Shown: positions 53,359 to 64,000 of the stretch, in pieces
Numbering within the stretch: position 1 is the first letter of the stretch
How the letters are laid out: every line of letters begins with the position of its first letter
Program-made: the position numbers and the translations under genes
The notes under the pieces: model-generated
Databases searched by the model: none
What the model saw: the letters and a program-made list of their open reading frames with translations, nothing else
Told to the model about the DNA's origin: nothing
NCBI GenBank assembly: GCA_029582265.1
Contig: CM055823.1
Coordinates: 21,495,756 to 21,559,755, forward strand
Origin: Zoroaster sp. YZ-2022
Taxonomy: Eukaryota > Echinodermata > Asteroidea > Forcipulatida > Zoroasteridae
Reading direction: 5' to 3'
DNA: 64,000 nt

Positions 53359-55863
53359 AGCGTCACCTCACCTTCACCTAGCCTCTCTGGACCCGCTGTT
53401 CTATGAGGCTGCAAGAATCTCCTCCAGCATTTTCTGTCTCTGGCTACCTGCTTTGCTTCATTCCATGTTCTCCAACCCAGTTCACTCCTTTCTTTCTCCA
53501 CTGTGCGTCTCCAGGTTGTTTTGGGTCGTCCAACCCTCCTCCTTCCTTCGGGTGCCCAAGAAAGCGCTGTCATGCAGTGACTACTGTCATCCATTCTGAG
53601 CACATGCCCAATCCAACTCCACCTTCTGAACTTCACCACCTCACTTATTTGTTTCATTTCTGTTTCATAGAGCAAGTCTGTGTTAGAGATGACATATGGC
53701 CATCTGATTTTCAGTATCCATCTGAGACACTTGTATTGGAAAACGTCAAGCTTATTGTTGTCACTTTCATTGATTTTCCATGTCTCACAGCCGTATATCA
53801 GAACAGGTACAACTAAGGTTTTGTATAGTCTAAGTTTAGACTTGTTTTAGTTTTATAAATGCAGCTCTTGCTTTGCAAATCCTATATTGTATGTCTTCTG
53901 CTCCACCACCTTTATTGCTGACGCTGGCCCCTAGGTATGTAAATCTATCAACATCAGTTAATTGTTGAGCTCCTAGTGTGATTCTGTTGTTGGAATTGTT
54001 GTTGATCCTTAGCACCTCCGTTTTCTTAGTGTTTATTTTCAGACCGGTTCTGGCTGCGACGTCCTGCACCCTAGTTACTTTATGTTGCATGTGGTGAATG
54101 CTTGATGACAGGAGAGCGATGTCATCCGCAAAATCGAGGTCTTCCAGCTTTGAAGTAAATTTCCATCTTAAACCCGTTCTATTCCCATCGACTGCTTTCT
54201 TCATTATCCAGTCCACCACAATCAGGAAGATGAAGCCTGACATTACGTCTCCTTGTTTAACTCCCGTCTTTACTTTAAACCATTCTGATTGTTCACCTTC
54301 ATCTAACACAGCACATTCATTATCTTCATATAGGGACTTGATCAATCTAAGAATCTTTGTTGGAATACCATAACAAGCCATGATTTTCCATAGACTCTCT
54401 CTATGTACCGAGTCGAAGGCTTTTTCAAAGTCAACAAATGTAATATATAACGTTGACTGCCACTCAACAGCTTGCTCTATTATATTTCTTAGGATAAAAA
54501 TCTGTTCCACTGTACTTCTTCCTTGTCTAAATCCAGCCTGTTCATTCCTTAATTTGTTGCTGATACCATCTCTGATTCGGTCTATCAGCACTCTGCTGAA
54601 AACTTTACATGGAACAGATAAAAGTGTTATGCCCCGCTAATTGCCGCATTCTGTTAAGTCACCTTTCTTGGGCAGCTTTACGATAAGACCTTGTTTCCGC
54701 ATTTTTGGTACTTCTTCTTGGTCCCAAATTGTCATGAATAGTTCATGTAACCATTCCACTGTCGTATGTATGTCTGTCTTTAACAGCTCTGCTGTAATTT
54801 CATCCTTACCAGCTGCTTTACCATTTCGGAGCTTCTTTATGGCTGTTGTAATTTCTGGTTTTGAAATGTATTCAATACTAATGTCATTGATAGTTTCATC
54901 AACACTCAATTCGTCATCTGTTATTGGGTTAATTGGCATTGGTCTGTTGAGTATATCTTCAAAATGCTCTTTCCATCTTCTCTTTCTTTGTGACTCTTCT
55001 GTTAGAAGGTTCCCATCTATATCTTTTACAACATTACTTGCTTTGCCTTTCTCGTTGGTTAGAGCTCTTGTTATCTCATATAACTCTTTCATTCTGCCAT
55101 TTCCTGCTGCTCTTTCTGCTTGAGATGTCAGGTCATCTACCCACTGCCTCTTATCTCTTCTCATACTTTTCTTAACTTCTTTGTCCTTTCTTTGATATTC
55201 ACTTTTAAGGTTTTGCTTTATTCTGGTTGACTTTGTCTGTTCAATGTTGCTCTTCAGTTTCCTTCTTTCCTCTACTAACTCCCATGACTCTTTAGTAATC
55301 CAGGGTTTCTGACCTTTTTTCTTGTACCCAAGGGTATTCTTTGCCGTCTCTCTGTAAGCATTCTCAAAATTCTGCCATTTTATGCTCAACACTACTGTCA
55401 TCAGCATGATCTACTAGCACTTCAAATCTGTTTCTTATTTCAACTGTAAACTTTGATCTTATGTCATGCCGTTGGAGTTTAATAACATCAAACTTCTTTC
55501 TGCTCTGTCCTACTTGCTTCTTCTTGCGTATTTCTTCTTGCGTATTTTTATTTTCAACTTTGTGCGGACAAGTTGATGGTCACTGTATATGTCAGCACCC
55601 CTCATAGCTCTGGTATCTTGAACTGATGATCTGTGTTGTCTGCTCACAAGTATATGATCAATCTGGTTCCTTATGTATCCACCGGGAGAGGTCCATGTTT
55701 GTTTGTGTATTGTTCTGTGTGGGAAGATGGTTCCAGTTACTACAAGGTTATTGAAAGAGCAGAAGTCAACCAACCTTTCACCATTGTCATTCCTCGCACC
55801 TAAGCCGTGTTTCCCCATGATGCTCTCAGTTTCTTCATTATTTTGTCCAACTTTGGCGTATGT
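53359..55863 (-). pseudogene. LINE B: endonuclease-RT element, 5'-truncated, frameshifted
   Basis: From the right, the endonuclease C-terminus is at 55510-55866 (GKHGLGARNDNGERLVDFC, NQIDHILVSRQHR, MRGADIYSDHQLV). The pre-RT region with RNGKAAGKDEITAELLK is at 54637-55407. RT blocks lie at 53836-54591 (NEQAGFRQGRSTVEQIF, FVDFEKAFDSVHRESLW, GVKQGDVMSGFIF, DFADDIALLSSS). The C-terminus is at 53316-53675 (WSWIGHVLRMDDSSHCMTAL, GRPKTTWRRTVEKERSE). Stops or frame changes separate these pieces, at about 55450, 54600 and 53830. It is related to but distinct from LINE A. About half of the endonuclease is missing. Confidence 0.88.
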
Positions 55864-57892
55864 CATAATAATAACTTAGTTTGCCTGTATAACAACGACG
55901 GTTTGACAGTTGCATTACGGAGATACACACGGAATCGTTAAAGGGAGATAGTAAAAAAAAATTATAATCTGAAGTCATAATTATGACTTAAGCTAAGTGA
56001 TAATTGCGGAGATACACACGGAAGAGTTAATGGAAAATAAAAAATTCTCAGCTGAATTCATAATTATGACTTTAGTAAGTCATAATTATGACTGAAGCTA
56101 AGTCATAATTATGACTGAAGCTAAGTCATAATTATGACTTCGATAAGTCATTATTATGACTTAAGCTAAGTCATAACTTAGTTTGCCTAAAGAACAACGA
56201 CGGTTTGACAGTTGCATTACGGAGATACACACGGAATCGTTAAAGGGAAATAGTGAAAAAAAAATCAGCTTAAGTCATAATTATGTCTTAAATAAGTCAT
56301 AATTATGACTTAAGTCATAATTATGTCTTAAATAAGTCATAATTATGACTTAATATCTCATAATTATGTCATATATGTTAAGTCATAATTATGACTTAGT
56401 TTGACTATAGAACAACGACGGTTTGACACATGCATTACGGAGATACACACGGATGAGTTGAAGGGAAATAAAAAAATTCTCAGCTGAAGTCATAATTATG
56501 ACTTTATATTTCGTAATTATGACTTAGCGTAAGTCATAATAATATCTGTTTGCCTGTAGAACAACGACGGTTTGACAGTTGCATTACGGAGATACACACG
56601 GAATCGTTAAAGGGAAATAGTGAAAAAAATTCTCAGCTTAAGTCATAATTATGACTTAAATAAGTCATAATTATGACTTAAGTTAAGTCGTAATTATGAC
56701 TTAAATACGTCATAATTATGACTTAAGCTAAGTCACTTAAATAAGTCATAATTATGACTTCAATAAGTCATAATTATGACTTCAATAAGTCATAATTATG
56801 ACTTCAGCTAAGTCATAATTATGACTTACGCTAAGTCATAATTCTGAATTAAATAAGTCATAGTAATAACTTAGTAATAATAACTTAGTTTGCCTAAAGA
56901 ACAACGACGGTTTGACAGTTGCATTACGGAGATACACACGGAATCGTTAAAGGGAAATAGTGAAAAAAATTCTCAGCTTAAGTCATAATTATGTCTTTTA
57001 AATAAGTCATAATTATGACTTAATATCTCATAATTATGTCATATATGTTAAGTCATAATTATGACTTAAATAAGTCATAATTATGACTTAGTTTGACTAT
57101 AGAACAACGACGGTTTGACACATGCATTACGGAGATACACACAGATGAGTTGAAGGAAATAAAAATTCTCAGCTGAAGTCATAATTATGATTTAAATAAG
57201 TCATAATTATGAATTAAGGTAAGTCATAATTATGACTCAAGCTAAGTCATAATTATGACTTCAAGCTAAGTCATAATTATGACTTAAATAAGTCATAATT
57301 ATGACTTAGGCTAAGTCATAATTATGAATTAAATAATTCATAGTAATAACTTAGTAATAATAACTTAGTTTGCCTAAAGAACAACGACGGTTTGACAGTT
57401 GCATCACGGAATCGTTAAAGAGAAATAGTGAAAAAATTCTCAGCTTAAGTCATAATTATGACTTAAGCTAAGTCATAATTATGTCTTAAATAAGTCATAA
57501 TTATGACTTAATATCTCAAAATTATGTCATATATGTTAAGTCATAATGACTTAGTTTGACTATAGAACAACGACGGTTTGACACATGCATTACGGAGATA
57601 CACACGGATGAGTTGAAGGGAAATAAAAAAATTCTCAGCTGAAGTCATAATTATGATTTAAATAAGTCATAATTATGACTTAAGCTAAGTCATTATGACT
57701 TAAGCTTAGTCATAATTATGACTTAGCGTAACTCATAATAATAACTTAGTTTGCCTATAGAACAACGACAGTTTGACAGTTGTATTACGGAGATACACAC
57801 GGAATCGTTAAAGAGAAATAGTGAAAAGAAATTCTCAGCTGAAGTCATAATTATGACTTAATATCTCATAATTATGACTTATGACTTATGAC
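55864..57892. repeat. Palindromic satellite, central block
   Basis: The array alternates stretches of AAGTCATAATTATGACTT copies with a roughly 90-bp cassette containing AACAACGACGGTTTGACA and ACGGAGATACACACGGA. Cassettes start near 55873, 56177, 56395, 56551, 56883, 57088, 57363, 57548 and 57747. Two cassette types exist: type A (GACAGTTGCATT, GAATCGTTAAAGG) and type B (GACACATGCATT, GATGAGTTGAAGG). They tend to alternate, forming an A-B higher-order unit of about 450-500 bp. Confidence 0.9.
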
Positions 57893-60800
57893 TGAGCGCC
57901 TTACAAGCAGCCACTCATAACAGCTCTCCAGTTTTTTGTGCTAAGTAAGTGTTTTGTAGCTACAAGTTTGTCTTCATTTTTATACTAGTGGATTTCTTAT
58001 TACACCTGGAATCTACTGGACGTTTTATGTGAGTATTTGTTTTCTTATAATAAGTGAAAAACTGTTGTTTTTTTGTCTGTCTGTGCAGACATTTTTTACT
58101 GTTGAGTGTATACACATTTTGGATCTTCATTTAATTTGTGCAGTCAACTCTGATTTAGATTATAACCTGTAGCTAGAGATTATAACCTGTAGCTTGACCA
58201 CAAGCCTTTTGTTTGGATCAACAACTTTGTGATCAGACAATGGAGATCTACATCCTGTTTATTCTACTCCTGCTATCCAGACCATTGTGTCTCAATAACT
58301 CATCAGTAGATGGCTACAAGATGCAACCTACAGATTGTTCAACTAAAATCCGCCATCTTAAATTCTTGAGACGTCCTATATCATACTATGATAATTCATC
58401 TGCCTCCTTTCACCTGGAACTCTTAATTTCTGGTGACATAAACCCAAACCCTGGACCTGAAACACTGATCAACACACCCACAAACGCCACTCAGCTCCAT
58501 AAAATTTCCTACAGCCGCAATGAACTACTCAATCTTCGCAATGCTCCATGTACTGATGTAGCTTTATCTTATTCATCATTGAGTCAATTGAACTGTCTTG
58601 GAATACTTGCTAATCAACCCCAAACATACCGCCGCACACATAGAGGTAAAAAAGCTGGTCGCCGTAGAATGGACAGACTTACACAACTTGCACTCCAGCC
58701 TTACCAACCCCCAGCCTTACCAACCCCCAGCGGTGAACTCAACCACATCAACAAGCGACATTGGCATAACTTCAACTCCAAATGTTCACGATGAGTCTAA
58801 ACTTCAGCTCTGTGTCTTGAATACTCAATCCATATGTAACAAATCGGATGAATTTGTTGACTTTGTACTTCAAAACAATTTGGATCTTGTTGCCATAACC
58901 GAGACATGGTTTAAACCTGATGATGATTTGCTACCCCGTGAGTGTACTCCTGCTGGCTACTCTCTCCATCATATCCCCAGACCAATAAAGACCGGTGGAG
59001 GGGTTGCACTACTCTTTAGGTCCAGTTTATCTGTCAGCATGAAAAGTGTTAACATTGACTACCTAACATTTGAATCTCTGCATGCTGAGGTAACGTGCAA
59101 CTCTAGATCTGTTCGCCTTGTTAATATTTATCGACCAGAAAGGGATGTTGATGGTAAACATGTAAACTTCTCCAGTTTTCTGCAGGAATTTGAAAAATTA
59201 ATTGTCGATTATCTCTTACACCCATCTGACATTATTTTAACCGGCGATTTTAACATTCATATGGACATAATTTCAAACAATTATGCAAATCAGTTTAAAG
59301 ATCTGCTCTCTGCTCATGGACTTATACAGCACATCACAGCACCCACTCATCGGTATGGTCACTGTCTTGACCTCATGATAACGCGTGAAAATACTTCACC
59401 TCTTATCACGAATATAACTATTCATCCTGGATTATCTGATCATTATGCAATCATGGTAAATTTGAACCTTAAAAAACCTCCCATACCTACCATTTCTGTA
59501 GCTACTCGCCACTGGAAAAAAGTAAATATTAAAGATTTATGTCATGATGTTGAATCTCAACTGGAAAATGTAAACCTTGAAGATGGTGAGCTGGATTCTT
59601 GTGTCAGTCTATTTGAATCTACTATCCGTAACATCTTGGATGATCATGCTCCGCAAAAAACTCGAACTGTTAAACTACAATCTGAATCCCCCTGGTTCAA
59701 TGATGATATCCGTGCTGCAAGGAAAATCCGCCGTCAACTTGAGCGAAGATGGCGTGACAATGGGAAACTTGGAGTACGTCGGCAAGAATACTGTAACCAA
59801 CGTGATATTGTGAAGAACATGATTAACCAGGCAAAAATAACTCACTACTCATCTCTTGTGAAAGATAGCTCTGGTGATCAGAAAAACTCTTTAACATTGT
59901 TGAAAAGCTGCTTCATAAACCCAAAGCTCCAGTGCTTCCATCTACACACTCCGACCAGGACCTCGCAAATGCTTTTTCAAACTTGTTTGTCACAAAAATT
60001 GAGAATATCCGTCGTTCTTTTCCCATTCTATCACAAACACCAACACGCAAGGATCCACAATGTAGACTGTCCATGTTTGAGCCTACTAGTGTTACTGAGA
60101 TTAAGAAAATCATCATGAAATCGCCATCAAAATCATGTGAACTTGATCCAGTGCCAACTTCGCTAATAAAACAAAATATTGATGTGTTTGCTAAGTATAT
60201 CACAATTATTGTAAACAGATCTCTTTCTTCCGGTTGTTTCCCTAATAGCCAGAAGGTTGCTCATGTTAAACCACTCCTAAAGAAACCCAATTTGGACAAG
60301 GAAGTTTTCAAAAATTACCGACCAGTAGCGAATTTAAAGTACCTTGGAAAAACAATCGAGCGAGTTGTTTCATCACGGATCTCAGACCATGTTCGTGCTA
60401 ATAACCTGTCGGACACATTTCAGTCAGCCTACAAACCATTTCATGGAACGGAAACTGCTCTTCTTCGCGTCAACAATGACATTTTATCTGCCATGGATGA
60501 GGGGAAAATCACTGCATTAGTTTTGTTAGACTTAAGCGCCGCTTTTGACACGGTCGATCATAAAATCCTTCTCTCCTGCCTTCAATATCATCTTGGAATA
60601 CATGACACAGCCCTGGATTGGTGTAAGTCCTACCTTTTAAATAGGCCTCAGCATGTTTGTATTGGTAACGCTATCTCCGAGCCTGTTATTCTTGACTATT
60701 CTGTACCCCAAGGCTCTGTGCTCGGCACACAGTGGTTTACTGTTTATACCTTTCCAGTTCGTGATATCATTTTGAAGTATAATTTAAATTACCATGTTTA

Positions 60801-61815
60801 CGCTGATGACACGCAGCTTTACATTACTTTTAAATCTTCTCAAGAACCTGCTGATTCCTGCATTAAAACACTGGAGAAATGTATTCAAGAGATTCGAAGT
60901 TGGATGAGACAAAATTTCCTGAAATTGAACGATGAAAAACAGAATTTGTTCTATTTGGATAGCGCAGCAATTGTCTAAAGTTTCTCTTCCATTTATTACA
61001 ATTGGTGACTCGCAGATAACCCCTCATTACATGCACGTAATTTGGGTGTTATATTTGACTCGACAATGACTTTAAAACCACATATCTCCAACATTGTTCG
61101 CATATCATCATTTCATATCAGAAATATAAGCCGAATTAGGAAATACTTGAATAAAAGTGCTGCTGAACAAATTATACATGCGTTTGTCACATCAAGGCTC
61201 GATAACGGGAATGCTCTCCTTTACGGTCTCCCGCAGAATCAAATATCTCGTCTTCAGCACATACAAACACAGCAGCTCGTGTTGTGACTTTGTCCAGAAA
61301 GTCATGCCATATCACGCCAATCTTGAAAGAACTGCACTGGCTTCCTGTTTCACAGAGAATTGTTTTAAACTTATGCTAATTGTTCACAAATCTTTCAATA
61401 ACATTGCTCCAATTTATATTTCTGAACTGCTTAAAGTCTACACTCCGTCACGCAATTTGCGCTCCAGCAACATGTCACTCCTAAAGGAACCAACTTCAAA
61501 ACGGAACTGGGGTGATAGGTCGTTTTCTGTCGCAGCTCCGAGACTCTGGAATCATCTTCCAACTAAACTCAAACCTTGTCATAGTATAACCAGATTTAAG
61601 TCGATGCTTAAAACTCATCTTATGTCACAACTCTTCAAAGATGATGTATATTTGTAATTGCATTGTAGGTACATGTATCTCGGTACATAATTAAAAAAAA
61701 TTCCCCTATGCTATCATTGTATATTGTTTGTATTCATGTTTTTTCTTTGTTTCCGCGCCTTGAGCGCCCAGCAGGGTGGATATGTGCGCGCTATAAATCT
61801 TTATTATTATTATTA
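57893..61815 (+). mobile_element. Near-complete CR1/L2-type LINE with a 2A-like peptide
   Basis: About 3.9 kb. The ATG at 58240 opens a hydrophobic leader (MEIYILFILLLLSRPLCL). At residues 61-73 lies LLISGDINPNPGP, a 2A-like ribosome-skipping motif ending in NPGP. After a frame change near 58700 comes an APE-type endonuclease (LNTQSICNKSDEFVDF, ITETWF, ILTGDFNIHMD, HPGLSDHYAIM). It is followed, after another change near 59935, by a reverse transcriptase (NYRPVANLKYLGKTIERVV, LLDLSAAFDTVDH, SVPQGSVLG, YHVYADDTQLYI). Stops or shifts at 60976 and about 61270 break the C-terminal domain. The 3' tail ends GCGCCTTGAGCGCC, then ATT repeats. Satellite flanks both sides. Confidence 0.9.
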
Positions 61816-62730
61816 TTATATGTTAAGTCATAATTATGGCTTAAATAAGTCATAATTATGACTTAAGCTAAGTCATAATTATGACTTCAATAAGTCATAA
61901 TTATGACTTACGCTAAGTTATAATTAAGCAAAGTCATAATTATGACTTAAATAAGTCATAATTTTGACTTAATATCTCATAATTATGACTTAAGCTAAGT
62001 CATAATTATGACTTGCTGAAGTTATAATTATATTTGTACTGAGGGCCTCCATGGAAAGCAGTGCTGTGCACTGATCGGAGTTTACCCTCATTAAAGATGA
62101 CTAAAATAAAATAAATAAAATAAATAAAATAATCATGACTTCAATAAGTCATAATTATGACTGAAACTAAGTCATAATTATGACTTCAATAAGTCATTTT
62201 TATGACTTCAGCTAAGTCATAATTATGACTTCAATAAGTAATTTTTATGACTTAAGCTAAGTCATAATTATGACTTGAACTAAGCCATAATTTTAACATA
62301 ATATCTCATCATCATGGCTTAGCATAAGTCATAACAATAACTTAGTTTGCCTATAGAACAACGACGGTTTGACACATGCATTACGGAGATACACACGGAT
62401 GCGTTGAAGGAAAATAAAAAATTCTCAGCTGAAGTCATAATTATGACGTAGCTTAAGTCATAATTATGACTTAAATAAGTCATAATTATGACTTCAATAA
62501 GTCATTATTATGACTCAAGCTAAGTCATAATTATGACTTCAATAAGTCATAATTATGACTTAAGCTAAGTCATTATTATGACTTAGCGTAAGTCATACTT
62601 ACGACTTAAGCAAAGTCATAATTATGAATTAAATAAGTCAATTATGACTTAATATCTCATAATTATGACTAAGCGTACCCGGTAAGTCATAATAATAACT
62701 TAGTTTGCCTATAGAACAACGACGGTTTGA
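61816..62730. repeat. Palindromic satellite, right block
   Basis: Same AAGTCATAATTATGACTT array, with a type B cassette near 62340 and the start of another at 62699 running into the assembly gap. A short AAATAAAATAAAT microsatellite and a unique insert lie at about 62030-62135. Confidence 0.9.
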
Positions 62731-63230
62731 NNNNNNNNNNNNNNNNNNNNNNNNNNNNNNNNNNNNNNNNNNNNNNNNNNNNNNNNNNNNNNNNNNNNNN
62801 NNNNNNNNNNNNNNNNNNNNNNNNNNNNNNNNNNNNNNNNNNNNNNNNNNNNNNNNNNNNNNNNNNNNNNNNNNNNNNNNNNNNNNNNNNNNNNNNNNNN
62901 NNNNNNNNNNNNNNNNNNNNNNNNNNNNNNNNNNNNNNNNNNNNNNNNNNNNNNNNNNNNNNNNNNNNNNNNNNNNNNNNNNNNNNNNNNNNNNNNNNNN
63001 NNNNNNNNNNNNNNNNNNNNNNNNNNNNNNNNNNNNNNNNNNNNNNNNNNNNNNNNNNNNNNNNNNNNNNNNNNNNNNNNNNNNNNNNNNNNNNNNNNNN
63101 NNNNNNNNNNNNNNNNNNNNNNNNNNNNNNNNNNNNNNNNNNNNNNNNNNNNNNNNNNNNNNNNNNNNNNNNNNNNNNNNNNNNNNNNNNNNNNNNNNNN
63201 NNNNNNNNNNNNNNNNNNNNNNNNNNNNNN
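62731..63230. other. Assembly gap (500 N)
   Basis: Exactly 500 undetermined bases, a round number typical of a gap of unknown length. It starts inside a satellite cassette, so the array probably continues. Confidence 0.98.
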
Positions 63231-63807
63231 AGCAAAATTTTGGAATAGGTGACGTGTTGATAACATGAGTATTTTTTGATAGGTAGACTTCATCGGGTAA
63301 TATGGAACATACGATGTAGTATTCAAATGGGTTGTCAAAAGTAGAAACACACTAATATTCTAACGGTGTATATAAATAATATAAAAGAAATTTATTAAGT
63401 TAGAAAAATCAAGGTTACCTGAATTTGTATTTGAATCAATATCGCCAAAATTCGTATTGTGTGCTATTTAACCAAAACAAACAAATTAAGTTTAATTTAA
63501 ACAAATGAAGAAAGTATATATAGAATGTATATGAAGAATGTATATACCTTGTAAGCTCTTAAGTAGTAAATAATTTCGTTAATTATTTATTAATCTTGTA
63601 TCTTATGTTAACAATTTTTTGTACATTTAAGTAATGTAATTTGTTCATTTACTTTGTTATGGATAATTGATTGATTTAATGACCGACTAACTTTGAATTA
63701 CTTGATTAGATTAATGAGTTGATTACATATATTCTTATCATATTAAACTTTATGCATGTTTTGTATATACTTGATTAATACATGAATAAAAGAGGTTTAC
63801 AACTCCA
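63231..63807. other. No gene recognised
   Basis: AT-rich, unique-looking sequence after the gap. The satellite does not resume. Confidence 0.5.

Positions 63808-64000
<193 letters not shown>

Overview
This window is non-coding-rich, AT-rich DNA from an animal nuclear genome. Intron-containing exons, tRNA-derived SINEs, DIRS-like and CR1/L2-like retrotransposons, a Polinton/Maverick and several satellites fit a marine invertebrate. An echinoderm, hemichordate or other invertebrate deuterostome is my guess; the sequence does not settle it. A 500-base assembly gap lies at 62731-63230. HOST GENE: one host gene can be supported, on the minus strand, with its 3' part beyond the left edge. Its visible exons are a signal-peptide exon (43352-43480), a CUB exon (37748-38101), an LDL-receptor class A exon (36284-36406) and an LRR N-terminal cap exon (3546-3666). 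All have AG/GT borders. The first three junctions are phase 1 and the last donor is phase 2, as in LRR-repeat genes. The domain order suggests an LRR receptor with an LDLa module, such as an LGR type C/relaxin-receptor-like or GRL101-like GPCR, although no seven-helix part is in view. Intron 3 is about 32.6 kb and is packed with mobile DNA. POLINTON: about 4.2-20.6 kb holds a decayed Polinton/Maverick. It carries protein-primed DNA polymerase B (+), and then on the minus strand a retroviral-type integrase, two small membrane proteins, a conserved unknown gene, a packaging ATPase and a double-jelly-roll major capsid protein. On the right are three plus-strand unknown genes, a capsid-associated-type gene (-), two tandem paralogues (+), a helical/membrane gene (+) and a zinc-ribbon-like protein (-). 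Most long genes carry frameshifts or stops, and a MITE and a SINE have landed inside two of them, so this is a dead copy. OTHER REPEATS, LEFT TO RIGHT: a 1.16-kb foldback element; two relics of tyrosine-recombinase retrotransposons (20.6-21.6 and 30.6-33.5 kb); a 17-copy, 103-bp satellite (22.9-24.6 kb); a 5'-truncated L1-like LINE with a 16-bp target duplication; many TIR elements; SINEs at 11.3, 35.8 and 43.8 kb; and a 98-bp tandem array (38.7-39.3 kb). At 52.0-62.7 kb is a complex satellite built on the palindrome AAGTCATAATTATGACTT. Three LINE copies sit inside it, including a near-complete CR1/L2-type element whose N-terminus has a 2A-like peptide. Stretches not listed show no gene, RNA or repeat that I recognise.
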